Shown here in pieces: positions 1-7,585 of a stretch of DNA of 9,938 nt (its first letter is position 1; each line of letters opens with the position of its first letter). The stretch comes from an uncultured Mollicutes bacterium (lineage in GTDB: Bacteria > Bacillota_I > Bacilli_A > MAG-NZ): NCBI GenBank assembly GCA_913064935.1, contig CAJYBF010000018.1, forward strand, positions 1 to 9,938, given 5' to 3'. A model generated the notes under the pieces. It worked only from the letters and a program-made list of their open reading frames with translations, had not been told where the DNA came from and did not search any database. Both the position numbers and the translations under genes were made by a program.

Positions 1-792
1 AGAGTTGTGATAAGGACTATCTCCCCATAACCACCAAGGAATTGGAATTCTAACTGAATTGATTCCTCTTTCACTTAACCACTTAAAATCGTCTTCAGTA
101 ATAAATGTAGCCCAGTGTTCTTCTAGTAATTCTTTTGAATTATATTTTGTTTCAACAAAGATCGTTTCGTCAGTTCCATTAACTCCTTCAAATAAGCTTG
201 GAGTCATCCATCCTTCAAGAACAAACCATCCTCCAAGATTAACTCCTCTTATATCAAATTGTTCCCCTAAATTTAGTTCATCTAAATTTACTTTTCCTAA
301 AGACATATGGATTACGTAGTCATCCTTTCGTTTATTCTCTTCTCTTACTTCATTTTTATTAATTTCAAGACTAATAAAATCACCTTCAGTTATAGACTCA
401 CTATAAAGGAATTGAAGAGTGTAATTCTTTATATTTAAACTCTCGAAGATATCACTTATCTCTTCTTCAGTTAATTCTTTTAAGTTTGGTAAAGAAACAG
501 TTGTTTCTGGATTGTATCCTTTTGAATATAGAATCTCAATAGTTGTTCCTTTGTTAATTCTAGTTCCTTTTGAAACACTTTGAAAGTATATCTGATTAGG
601 AACTGTATCATCATTATAATCACTTGCTATTTTTAGTTCAATATCTTGTTCATTTGACCAGCTTCTTCCCTCACTTAAACTAAGTTCTGTTAAGGCAGGA
701 ACTTTAACAGAGTTTAAATTTCTAATGGCAAAAAACCCTAAAATTAAAGCAGTTAAGATAACTGCTAAGATTATTACTTTATATTTAGTCAT
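1..792 (-). CDS. Membrane-anchored PASTA-GH5 exo-1,3-beta-glucanase, C-terminus cut by the window edge
   Basis: The frame opens with ATG at 792 and stays open for 264 codons to base 1, so the 3' end is missing. Residues 5-22 form one hydrophobic helix with no lipobox or cleavage site, suggesting a membrane anchor with the rest outside. Residues about 30-92 match a PASTA domain (VPALTELSLSEG, then SVSKGTRINKGT and the end LYSKG). Residues about 98-167 look like a second, degenerate PASTA ending in MSLGK. From about 180 the start of a GH5 exo-1,3-beta-glucanase (yeast EXG1-like) is clear: RGVNLGGW, HWATFITEDDF and GINSVRIPIPWW. Both catalytic Glu residues would lie beyond the window. The expected activity is release of glucose from non-reducing ends of beta-1,3-glucan at the cell surface. 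It starts 23 bases after the preceding stop with a good GGAG, so it is probably in the same operon. The family call is firm; the substrate is inferred. Confidence 0.85.
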   Translation of the reverse strand, partial: MTKYKVIILAVILTALILGFFAIRNLNSVKVPALTELSLSEGRSWSNEQDIELKIASDYNDDTVPNQIYFQSVSKGTRINKGTTIEILYSKGYNPETTVSLPNLKELTEEEISDIFESLNIKNYTLQFLYSESITEGDFISLEINKNEVREENKRKDDYVIHMSLGKVNLDELNLGEQFDIRGVNLGGWFVLEGWMTPSLFEGVNGTDETIFVETKYNSKELLEEHWATFITEDDFKWLSERGINSVRIPIPWWLWGDSPYHNS

Positions 793-796
793 AGTT

Positions 797-803
797 CATC
801 TCC
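797..803 (-). promoter_or_regulatory. Shine-Dalgarno site of the PASTA-GH5 gene
   Basis: The minus strand reads GGAGATG, with GGAG seven bases upstream of the ATG at 792. It lies in the 23-base gap after the ADP-ribosylglycohydrolase gene and fixes the start of a gene whose end is not in the window. Confidence 0.7.
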
Positions 804-815
804 AAAATATTAGAC

Positions 816-2120
816 TTACTTACTATATAAATCCTGTGCTAGTTTTGCGAATCTATTAACTACATCATCAATCTTCATCTCATCTATTCCAATCAAATAT
901 GAGTTTATTGAATTATTAAAATTCTTGTACCAGTGCGCAGGCATGTTTTTCTTACCAACTATGGCTCCGACAATACTACCTGCTGTAGCTGCAGTACAAT
1001 CATTATCCATTCCCATAGCTACTGTTTCTGATAAAACTTTAGTTATATCAGTTCCGCCAATCATCAATCCGAATACTGTTAAACAAGCATTGTTGTTAGT
1101 GTGAGCGTGTTCCATCTCACCAAATCGTTTATCAACAGCACTTCTTGCTTCCTTATAATTTTTTATTGTTTTGCCTTTTTCTAATGCCCATCTAATATCA
1201 CTCGCTAGCCAGCAATCCTTTGGTATTTCTGTTAAACCTATTTCTAACGCTTCTATAGGACTATCAACAAAAAAAGCCGCTGACTGGGCTGCTGCAAAAA
1301 ACATCTCGCCGTAAATACCATTTCTTCTATGGCTAATATAAGCATCATAATAAGCCATACTAGCAGCTTTTTCGGGATAAGCTGGTGCAATATAAGCAAA
1401 TGTATCAGATCTAATATCTGCACCTATCCATTCATCATACGGATTGTTAATCTCAGCTACTTTTTCTACAGGAACATTATCCTTAATATTTTCTATAGCT
1501 ATCTCTTCTGCAGTACAAGCATAAGGAAGATATTTCTTCCAAACTTTAGCTACATCATCAGTTGTAAAATCAGTTCCATATTCCTCAGCAATTAGTAAAC
1601 CAAGCATTGTATAGATTATGTCATCATCAACTGGCACTTTATCCATTCCTTCTTTTGTGTAGGAAATGAAGTCGCCTTTACCATATCTTAATTCGTATGG
1701 GTTTTTAATCATTTTCCAGTAATCAATTGGTGGAAAAGTTTCATTAGTGTATTTAGCCCAATTTTCCATATGGTCCATTCTAGCAAACTCAAAAGGAGCA
1801 CCAAGAATACATCCTGCCATTCTTGTTAGCAACGCACCTTCCAATTTATCTAGATATATTTCTTTATCTAAGGTTTCCCACTGTCTTCTAGGACCATTTG
1901 GTCTTAGTTTCCTTATTTCGATTAAATCATTTGGCTCTTTCAATAAGTAATCATTTGAAACAGGGAGGTTCTTCATTTCTTCAAGCGAAGCAGATAAATC
2001 ACTATATGCTTTATCCAAAATATCTTGAGTATTAGAAACACCATATTCATGTTTATATTTACTATAGACCTTTAATAAATTTGTGAGTTTATTAAAGTCT
2101 GGTTGCTTTGGATAATCCAT
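816..2120 (-). CDS. ADP-ribosylglycohydrolase-family protein of a beta-glucan operon
   Basis: The 434-residue product has an ADP-ribosylglycohydrolase (DraG/ARH, PF03747) fold from about residue 88 to 405. Visible signatures are the first helix LEGALLTRMAGCILGAP (about 93-109), the acidic metal-site motif VDDDI (164-168) and the second motif DNDCTAATAG (372-381). These Asp/Thr positions correspond to the di-metal site of characterised members, so the site looks complete. An N-terminal extension of about 85 residues contains IRKLRPNGPRR, which I associate with a bacterial subgroup often placed in sugar-catabolism loci; what that subgroup acts on is unclear to me. No signal peptide is seen, so it should be cytosolic. 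The ATG at 2120 has a GGAAGGGGG eight bases upstream. It lies 24 bases after the GH1 gene and 23 before GH5, inside the operon. An N-glycosidase or sugar-related role is more plausible than protein de-ADP-ribosylation, but this is inference. Confidence 0.85.
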   Translation of the reverse strand: MDYPKQPDFNKLTNLLKVYSKYKHEYGVSNTQDILDKAYSDLSASLEEMKNLPVSNDYLLKEPNDLIEIRKLRPNGPRRQWETLDKEIYLDKLEGALLTRMAGCILGAPFEFARMDHMENWAKYTNETFPPIDYWKMIKNPYELRYGKGDFISYTKEGMDKVPVDDDIIYTMLGLLIAEEYGTDFTTDDVAKVWKKYLPYACTAEEIAIENIKDNVPVEKVAEINNPYDEWIGADIRSDTFAYIAPAYPEKAASMAYYDAYISHRRNGIYGEMFFAAAQSAAFFVDSPIEALEIGLTEIPKDCWLASDIRWALEKGKTIKNYKEARSAVDKRFGEMEHAHTNNNACLTVFGLMIGGTDITKVLSETVAMGMDNDCTAATAGSIVGAIVGKKNMPAHWYKNFNNSINSYLIGIDEMKIDDVVNRFAKLAQDLYSK

Positions 2121-2144
2121 AAGACAATCCCCCTTCCAAGTTAC

Positions 2145-3446
2145 TTATTTATTACTTAAAATGTGTTTCTTTAAACTATAGTAAGACTTCTTAGGAGTTC
2201 TTTTATATGTTTTATAATCAACATAAATAATTCCAAATCTTTTGGAATAACCATAAGCCCATTCAAAATTGTCCATTAAACTCCAAACATAATATCCTTG
2301 AATATTTAATCTAACACTTTCTTGTTCTATCAATTTTAGATGAGTTAAGATATACTCTTCTCTTTCATTATCAACAACTTCATCATTTATTAATTCATCA
2401 TCAAATGCAGCACCATTTTCAGTAATGTAGATTGGTACATCTGTATACTCTCTTGCTTGCTCCACAGACTTAATAAGAGATTCTGGAGTTATATCCCAAT
2501 CCATTGCTGTCTTTGGTAAATCTGATTGTACTCCTTTTGATAAAAGTTGATTTGATTGATCATATTCAACTAAAGCATGAGTGTAGTTGTTGATTCCAAG
2601 GAAATCAACTGGTGCACTTATTAGTTTTAAATCCTCATCTTTAATAAAAGATAAGTCTATATTATTTTTTCTTAATAGATTTAATAGATCTTCGGGGTAT
2701 GATCCATTAAATACTGGCTCTAAGTATGCTCTATTTGTTACTGCATCATGAATATTTACAGCCATGTTGTTATCATCATTATCTGCATCTGTAAGAACAT
2801 GAGACAAATTAAGAACTATACCTATTTGCTTCTTATAATTCTCACGGTAGTATTTCATTACTTTCCCGTGCGCTAAAAGAATATAGTGAGTTGCTTTAAT
2901 GTATTCTTCTAAATCTCTATGTCCTGGTGCGTGAAGTCCTAAGTAATGCCCTAAGTAAGCAGAACACATTGGCTCATTAAGAGTAGCCAACATATCAACT
3001 AAGTCATCTAACTCATCAATGATTACTTTTGCATATTCTAAAAAATACTCAGTAGCATCCAAATGTATCCATCCACCAACCTCATCATAAACCCAACTAG
3101 GCATATCCCAGTGATACATAGTTACATTAGATTTGATGTTTTGTCTTTTTAACTCAGTTAATAAGCTTTTATAAAAATCTATTCCATCTCTAGAAAGTAC
3201 CCCTTTTTCAGGAAATACTCTAGCCCAAGAAATAGATAAACGATATGAGTCCACACCCAAATCCTTTATTAACTGAACATCTTCTTTAAAAAGATTATAA
3301 TGGTCACATGCGAATGTACCGTCTTCATTGTTATGAACACAGCCATCCTTCTTAGCGAATGTATCCCAAATCGTTTCAAATTTGTTATGTGTTCCTTCTA
3401 TTTGATACGATGCTGCAGAAACACCGTATGTAAAATTATTTTTCAC
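2145..3446 (-). CDS. GH1 family beta-glucosidase, cytosolic
   Basis: This is a complete retaining GH1 enzyme of about 433 residues that hydrolyses terminal beta-glucosides. Numbered from the longest frame (GTG at 3455), SYQIEG holds substrate-binding Gln18, MYHWD holds His115, TLNEP carries acid/base Glu161 and YITENG carries nucleophile Glu346. DNFEW (394-399) supplies the Glu that in BglA-type enzymes binds free sugar hydroxyls. The pattern favours unphosphorylated glucosides over 6-phospho-glucosides, fitting a locus without a visible PTS. There is no signal peptide. Two GTG starts are possible: 3455 has only a GGG directly against it, whereas 3446 has GGTGG five bases upstream and gives the usual short GH1 N-terminus, so I chose 3446. 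It follows the GH3 gene by about 50 bases and precedes the ADP-ribosylglycohydrolase gene by 24. The likely role is converting imported gluco-oligosaccharides to glucose; linkage preference cannot be read from sequence. Confidence 0.93.
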   Translation of the reverse strand: MKNNFTYGVSAASYQIEGTHNKFETIWDTFAKKDGCVHNNEDGTFACDHYNLFKEDVQLIKDLGVDSYRLSISWARVFPEKGVLSRDGIDFYKSLLTELKRQNIKSNVTMYHWDMPSWVYDEVGGWIHLDATEYFLEYAKVIIDELDDLVDMLATLNEPMCSAYLGHYLGLHAPGHRDLEEYIKATHYILLAHGKVMKYYRENYKKQIGIVLNLSHVLTDADNDDNNMAVNIHDAVTNRAYLEPVFNGSYPEDLLNLLRKNNIDLSFIKDEDLKLISAPVDFLGINNYTHALVEYDQSNQLLSKGVQSDLPKTAMDWDITPESLIKSVEQAREYTDVPIYITENGAAFDDELINDEVVDNEREEYILTHLKLIEQESVRLNIQGYYVWSLMDNFEWAYGYSKRFGIIYVDYKTYKRTPKKSYYSLKKHILSNK

Positions 3447-3451
3447 AACTT

Positions 3452-3458
3452 CCACCCC
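3452..3458 (-). promoter_or_regulatory. Ribosome binding site deciding the GH1 start
   Basis: The minus strand reads GGGGTGG, ending five bases before the GTG at 3446. The alternative GTG at 3455 lies inside this motif and has no proper upstream site, so the later GTG is the better start. Confidence 0.5.
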
Positions 3459-3496
3459 GTTTTATGTAATTATTAGCAAAGTTCATAGTACTTTAA

Positions 3497-5278
3497 TTAA
3501 TCGTAAGTTAACCCATCTTGAAAATCAAATAATGGTTCATTTTGATCATCACTAATTTCACTTGGCCATGTATATGGTAACTTACCAGTAAAATCGAAAT
3601 CTCCGAATAGTACATCAGTTATTCCCTCAGCTGCACTTCCAGGCAGATGAGCCATAACAAATGAATTCCATCCATTTATATATTCAGTCACTATTAACGG
3701 TCTTCCCGCCATCATAACAGTAACTACTGGTAATTCTAAATTATTAACTAATTTAAGGTTTGTAATGTTTTCTTCAAATCCAGTATTACTATCTAGTAAT
3801 AAAGTACCATTGTCACCAATACCCTCAGCATATGGTTTTTCACTCAAAACAAGGATAACTACATCCGCCTTGTCAGCGTCTTCAATAGATGTGTAGATAT
3901 TACCACCAAATTCACTTAATAAAGAGCTTAAAGCGTCTTTTAGGCTAGATCCCGGTATATCATGCTCAACACTACCTTGCCATGAATGACTCCACCCTCC
4001 GGACTGAATTCCAATACTGTCGCTTCCTTTACCTATCAATAAGATATTCATATCTTTTTGAAAAGGTAGCGTTCCATCATTTTTAAGTAAAACTGAAGAT
4101 TTTCTAACAGCTTCTCTTGCTAATTCGTAATGGTCACTTTGTTCAACAGTTTCTCTATAAGCATTATCAAATAATCCTAATTCTTTTTTTACAGTTAATA
4201 TTCTAGTAACAGCATCATTAATTCTTTCCTCAGATATATCATCGTTTTCAAATCCAGCGATTATATTTCTTCTTGCATCTTTCCACGCATATGGTTCCAT
4301 CAACATATCGTTACCAGCATTAATTGCTGTTACAACTTGATCATAGAAATTTCCATCTAAATCATGAATAGCTTCCCAGTCAGTAACAACAAACCCAGAA
4401 AAACCTAACTCTTCTTTTAATAGTGTAGTAATCAAATCAGTATTTCCATGCATTCTTTCTCCGTTAACACTATTATAAGAAGTCATAATAGTCATAACAC
4501 CAGCATCGATTGCTTCAATGTATGGTTTTAAGTAAAGTTCTCTTAATTCATCCATCTCTATTTCAACATCTCCTCTATCAATTGGATAGAAGTTTGAATC
4601 GTCATTCCATAATGTAGCTCCATCACCGATATAGTGTTTTGCAGTCGCAACTATATCATTTGATTGAAGACCCTCTATATAAGAAGTAACCAAGTTTGTG
4701 TGGATAGTATTATCCTCACCAAAGCTTTCATAGAATCTTCCCCATCTAGGATCCATAGCTACAGCTACAGAAGGTGAGAAGTTCCAGTGAATTCCAGTTT
4801 CTCTTAATTGTTCAGTAGTTGCAATACCGATTCTTTTCATTAAGTCAGAATCATTAGCAGCACCTAAACCAATATTATGCGGAAACAATACTGCACTAGC
4901 GTAATTGTTATGTCCGTGTACAGCGTCTACTCCATATAGTAATGGAATTCTACTTGATGAATCAAGCGCTTCAGCTTGATAGTCATTAACCATGTCAGTC
5001 CATCCATCAGCGGTATTACTTGAAGGAACAGATCCTCCACCACTTAACACTGATCCGATATTAAATAACCTTACTTCACTTTTAGTTATACTACCTCTTT
5101 CAGCTTGAATCATTTGACCCGCTTTTTCTTGAATTGTCATTGAGTCGACGATCTCTTTAATTGTCATTTCACTTAATTCTTTTTTCACAATTACATCCTC
5201 ATCAACTTTATCTACTTCGTCATTCTCTTCGCAACCTACCATCATAAGTGACAGTAAAACAATTAATATTTTTTTCAT
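3497..5278 (-). CDS. GH3 family beta-glucosidase/exo-beta-glucanase, surface lipoprotein
   Basis: The 593-residue product begins with a lipoprotein signal peptide: KK, a hydrophobic stretch, then lipobox MVGC with Cys16. An acidic linker follows (about 17-32), so the enzyme should be tethered outside the membrane. The GH3 barrel spans about 36-370, with LLYGVDAVHGHNN (113-125), DPRWGRFYESFGED (176-189), AKHYIGDG (213-220) and nucleophile Asp300 in FVVTDWEAI. The second domain (about 390-593) contains KNDGTLPF, GGWSHSWQG and SEKPYAEG. The last matches the loop that carries the acid/base Glu in barley ExoI, so Glu480 or Glu485 is the candidate. The C-terminus DGLTYD is a normal GH3 ending, with no fibronectin-like third domain. 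The features point to the ExoP/ExoI group of broad exo-beta-glucan hydrolases. Its ATG overlaps the stop of the reductase gene (TAATG), implying coupled translation. Together with GH5 it forms the extracellular arm of the locus. Confidence 0.94.
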   Translation of the reverse strand: MKKILIVLLSLMMVGCEENDEVDKVDEDVIVKKELSEMTIKEIVDSMTIQEKAGQMIQAERGSITKSEVRLFNIGSVLSGGGSVPSSNTADGWTDMVNDYQAEALDSSSRIPLLYGVDAVHGHNNYASAVLFPHNIGLGAANDSDLMKRIGIATTEQLRETGIHWNFSPSVAVAMDPRWGRFYESFGEDNTIHTNLVTSYIEGLQSNDIVATAKHYIGDGATLWNDDSNFYPIDRGDVEIEMDELRELYLKPYIEAIDAGVMTIMTSYNSVNGERMHGNTDLITTLLKEELGFSGFVVTDWEAIHDLDGNFYDQVVTAINAGNDMLMEPYAWKDARRNIIAGFENDDISEERINDAVTRILTVKKELGLFDNAYRETVEQSDHYELAREAVRKSSVLLKNDGTLPFQKDMNILLIGKGSDSIGIQSGGWSHSWQGSVEHDIPGSSLKDALSSLLSEFGGNIYTSIEDADKADVVILVLSEKPYAEGIGDNGTLLLDSNTGFEENITNLKLVNNLELPVVTVMMAGRPLIVTEYINGWNSFVMAHLPGSAAEGITDVLFGDFDFTGKLPYTWPSEISDDQNEPLFDFQDGLTYD

Positions 5279-6258
5279 TATAAAACACTCTCAATTTCTT
5301 TTATTTCTTTATCAGAAAACTCTAGATTATGTATTGCTTCAATATTTTCTAATAGTTGAGACTTTTTACTGATTCCCATTAATACACTTGTCATTAATTC
5401 ATTTCTTAAGGCCCAAGATATAGCCATTTGAGATAATTTTTGATTTCTTCTTTTCGCTATTTCATTAAGACTAATTAGTTTTTGAACCATCTCTTCTGTT
5501 ACGTTTTCTTTATTTAAGAATTGGCAATGTTTCTTTATAGCTCTAGAATCATTAGGAATCTCACCGATATATTTTTCAGTTAACAAACCTTGGTTTAATA
5601 CTGAAAATCCGATTGTTCCTCCGCCGATTTCAGATTGTGTATTTAGCAAATCATCATGTTCAATCCATCTATTAAGCATTGAATATGATGGTTGAGTAAT
5701 AACGTAAGGTACGTTTAACTCTTTTAGATGTACATAAGCTTTTTTAAGTTGTTCAGAATTATAATTACTAAGACCAACATAAAGAGCTTTCCCTTGTCTT
5801 ACAATGTCTGATAGAGCAAGCATTGTTTCATAAAGATCTGTTTCACTATCTGGACGATGATGATAAAAGATATCAACATAATCAAGTCCTAGTCTTTTAA
5901 GACTTGCATTTAAACTTGAAATTAAGTACTTTCTAGATCCACCATCTCCGTAAGGTCCTGGCCACATACCGTATCCAGCTTTTGTTGAGATGATTAATTC
6001 GTCTCTATAATCTAAAAGTTCTTCTTTTAGTATTTTTCCAAAAGTAATTTCGGCGCTCCCTGCGGGAGGTCCGTAGTTATTAGCTAAATCAAAATGCGTG
6101 ATTCCGTTATTAAACGCAGTTAACACAATTTCTTTAGCGGTTTCATATTCATCAACTTCACCGAAGTTGTACCATAAGCCTAAAGAGATTAGTGGAAGCT
6201 TAAGTCCACTTTTTCCAAGTCTACGGTATTTCATTTTTTTATATCTATCTGAATTCAT
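5278..6258 (-). CDS. yghZ: YghZ-like aldo/keto reductase (L-glyceraldehyde 3-phosphate reductase type)
   Basis: This complete 326-residue NADPH-dependent aldo/keto reductase is a (beta/alpha)8 barrel. The tetrad is visible: Asp57 and Tyr62 in FDLANNYGPP, Lys93 in ISTKAGYG and His134 in FYHHRPD. MWPGPYGDGGSRKYL (98-112) is characteristic of the YghZ/AKR14 group, which reduces L-glyceraldehyde 3-phosphate and other aldehydes. VGLSNYN (a beta-strand end near the cofactor) and GFSVLNQGLLTEKY also match. A second ATG eight codons in lacks a ribosome site, while the ATG at 6258 has TAGGAGAG close upstream, so the longer form is preferred. It starts one base after the GH30 stop and its own TAA overlaps the GH3 ATG, so it is embedded in the operon. 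In a glucan locus it may reduce a sugar-derived aldehyde or ketone, but the sequence does not reveal the substrate. Confidence 0.9.
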   Translation of the reverse strand: MNSDRYKKMKYRRLGKSGLKLPLISLGLWYNFGEVDEYETAKEIVLTAFNNGITHFDLANNYGPPAGSAEITFGKILKEELLDYRDELIISTKAGYGMWPGPYGDGGSRKYLISSLNASLKRLGLDYVDIFYHHRPDSETDLYETMLALSDIVRQGKALYVGLSNYNSEQLKKAYVHLKELNVPYVITQPSYSMLNRWIEHDDLLNTQSEIGGGTIGFSVLNQGLLTEKYIGEIPNDSRAIKKHCQFLNKENVTEEMVQKLISLNEIAKRRNQKLSQMAISWALRNELMTSVLMGISKKSQLLENIEAIHNLEFSDKEIKEIESVL

Positions 6259-6259
6259 A

Positions 6260-7582
6260 TTACTCTCCTATTACGAACGTAGAAATAGAATGCGCTGGAA
6301 GTGAATAAGTAGATCCTTCACTTAAATTCAAAGTAGTATCTACTAATTCATTAGTTTCGTTTTGAACAACTAATGCGACGCTACCGTCGTTGTTTTTAAA
6401 AGCTGTCGCAACAACACCTTCAGGTAACTTCATATTTAATCCAAGTCTATGTGCTCCTCTTTTAATGAACTTAGAGAAATGACCTATATAGAAATATGAA
6501 ATATTATAAATAAGTTCTTTTTTAACTCTGTCATACATTATTGGAGCTTCGCAGAAGTTACTAACATGGTTTGGTCCACCTTGCTCATTTAGAACTAAGT
6601 TCCAATCAATCCATCCTCTTGAGTAGTTGTTAAAATCTCCAATGATGTTTCTTCCGTAATGTTCTCCGTTTTCCCATCTTGGAACTGACCCATAAATACC
6701 ATACTCTACACATCCTTCTGTAAACAAGATGTGTTTATCTGGCGCAAGATCATGAACTTTAGACAACTGACTGAAGTCTTCACTACAGTACCAGTGATTC
6801 CCTACACCCCAAACATATTTACTAGCTTCAGCATCAACGTAAGTTGGTGTAACTCTTTCAAGTAAAATATCTCTATTATGATCCCATATAAGAATCGCTT
6901 TATCTTCAAGATTCGCTTTATGCATAGTTGGGACTAAATAATTTTTAACAAAATCTCTTTCTTCTTCAGCAGTGTAAATACATGAATCCCATGTTTGAAC
7001 AGCTGCTGGTTCATTTTGAATAGAAACACCCCAAATATCAACGCCTTTATCTTTCATACCTTCTACGAATTTCACAAAGTAATTCGCCCAAGGTTGATAG
7101 TACTCTTCAAGTAAGTATCCACCGTTATTCATTTCATTTGTGTTTTTCATAAATGCTGGAGGACTCCAAGGACTAGCTAAGATTAATAACTCATCATTCA
7201 TATATTTCTTAGCATCCTCAATCATTGGGATAACCCATTTATCCTCATGAGATAAGTCGAACGTCTTAAGTTCTTTATCTCCTTCTTCTACATAAGTATA
7301 ATTTCCTAAAGCAAAATCGCATGAATGAATATGAACTCTACCTAAAGTGTAAGCTAAACCTTCAGGTGAAAAATATGCTTTGATTGCTTCAAGTCTTAAT
7401 TCCTTAGATGCTTCACTTAAAGTGAATGCAGCCGCTTCCGTGAAAGCTCCACCGAATCCCATATGTTCTTGGAATAATTGATCCTTATTTATTTCAATAA
7501 AGTTATCAGTTATTCTCTTAGAAGAATTATCTACTTCACCTATTCTAAGGCTTGTGTTTTTTACTGTTTGAAATACTTTCAT
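6260..7582 (-). CDS. GH30 family beta-glucosidase/beta-glucanase, cytosolic
   Basis: The 440-residue product matches GH30 of the glucosylceramidase-like side (subfamily 1/3) over its full length. MGFGGAFTEAAAF (41-53) and SPWSPPAFMK (137-146) are classical barrel motifs. SIQNEP carries acid/base Glu191 and LFTEGC nucleophile Glu289. DWNLVLNEQGGPNH (about 328-341) follows, and a C-terminal beta-sandwich (about 380-440) closes the protein. Enzymes of this group include beta-glucosidases, beta-1,6-glucanases and beta-xylosidases; in this locus a role on beta-1,6 branches or short beta-glucosides is likely (inference). There is no signal peptide or anchor, so it appears cytosolic, unlike many GH30 glucanases, which are secreted. 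Its ATG lies three bases after the phosphorylase remnant's stop, with AGGAT five bases upstream inside that remnant. The gene is intact although its upstream neighbour is broken, so it must be transcribed from further up or from a promoter inside the remnant. Confidence 0.92.
   Translation of the reverse strand: MKVFQTVKNTSLRIGEVDNSSKRITDNFIEINKDQLFQEHMGFGGAFTEAAAFTLSEASKELRLEAIKAYFSPEGLAYTLGRVHIHSCDFALGNYTYVEEGDKELKTFDLSHEDKWVIPMIEDAKKYMNDELLILASPWSPPAFMKNTNEMNNGGYLLEEYYQPWANYFVKFVEGMKDKGVDIWGVSIQNEPAAVQTWDSCIYTAEEERDFVKNYLVPTMHKANLEDKAILIWDHNRDILLERVTPTYVDAEASKYVWGVGNHWYCSEDFSQLSKVHDLAPDKHILFTEGCVEYGIYGSVPRWENGEHYGRNIIGDFNNYSRGWIDWNLVLNEQGGPNHVSNFCEAPIMYDRVKKELIYNISYFYIGHFSKFIKRGAHRLGLNMKLPEGVVATAFKNNDGSVALVVQNETNELVDTTLNLSEGSTYSLPAHSISTFVIGE
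6263..6270 (-). promoter_or_regulatory. Ribosome binding site deciding the aldo/keto reductase start
   Basis: The minus strand reads TAGGAGAG, with AGGAG six bases before the ATG at 6258. It sits within the last codons of the GH30 gene. The downstream in-frame ATG at 6234 has only A-rich sequence before it. Confidence 0.7.
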
Positions 7583-7585
7583 GAT

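Noticed and set aside
59..319. Open plus-strand frame of 86 codons
   Set aside because: It lies antisense inside the PASTA-GH5 coding sequence, has no ribosome site or family resemblance, and is explained by the minus-strand gene.
1329..1950. Two open plus-strand frames within this span
   Set aside because: Both are antisense to the ADP-ribosylglycohydrolase gene, with low-complexity translations and no recognisable domain.
3456..3496. Possible terminator or promoter between GH3 and GH1
   Set aside because: Only a five-base stem (AAAGT/ACTTT) is visible with no T tract, and no -35/-10 pair stands out; co-transcription is simpler.
6098..6304. Plus-strand frame of 68 codons
   Set aside because: It is antisense to the start of the aldo/keto reductase and the end of GH30, with no start signal.
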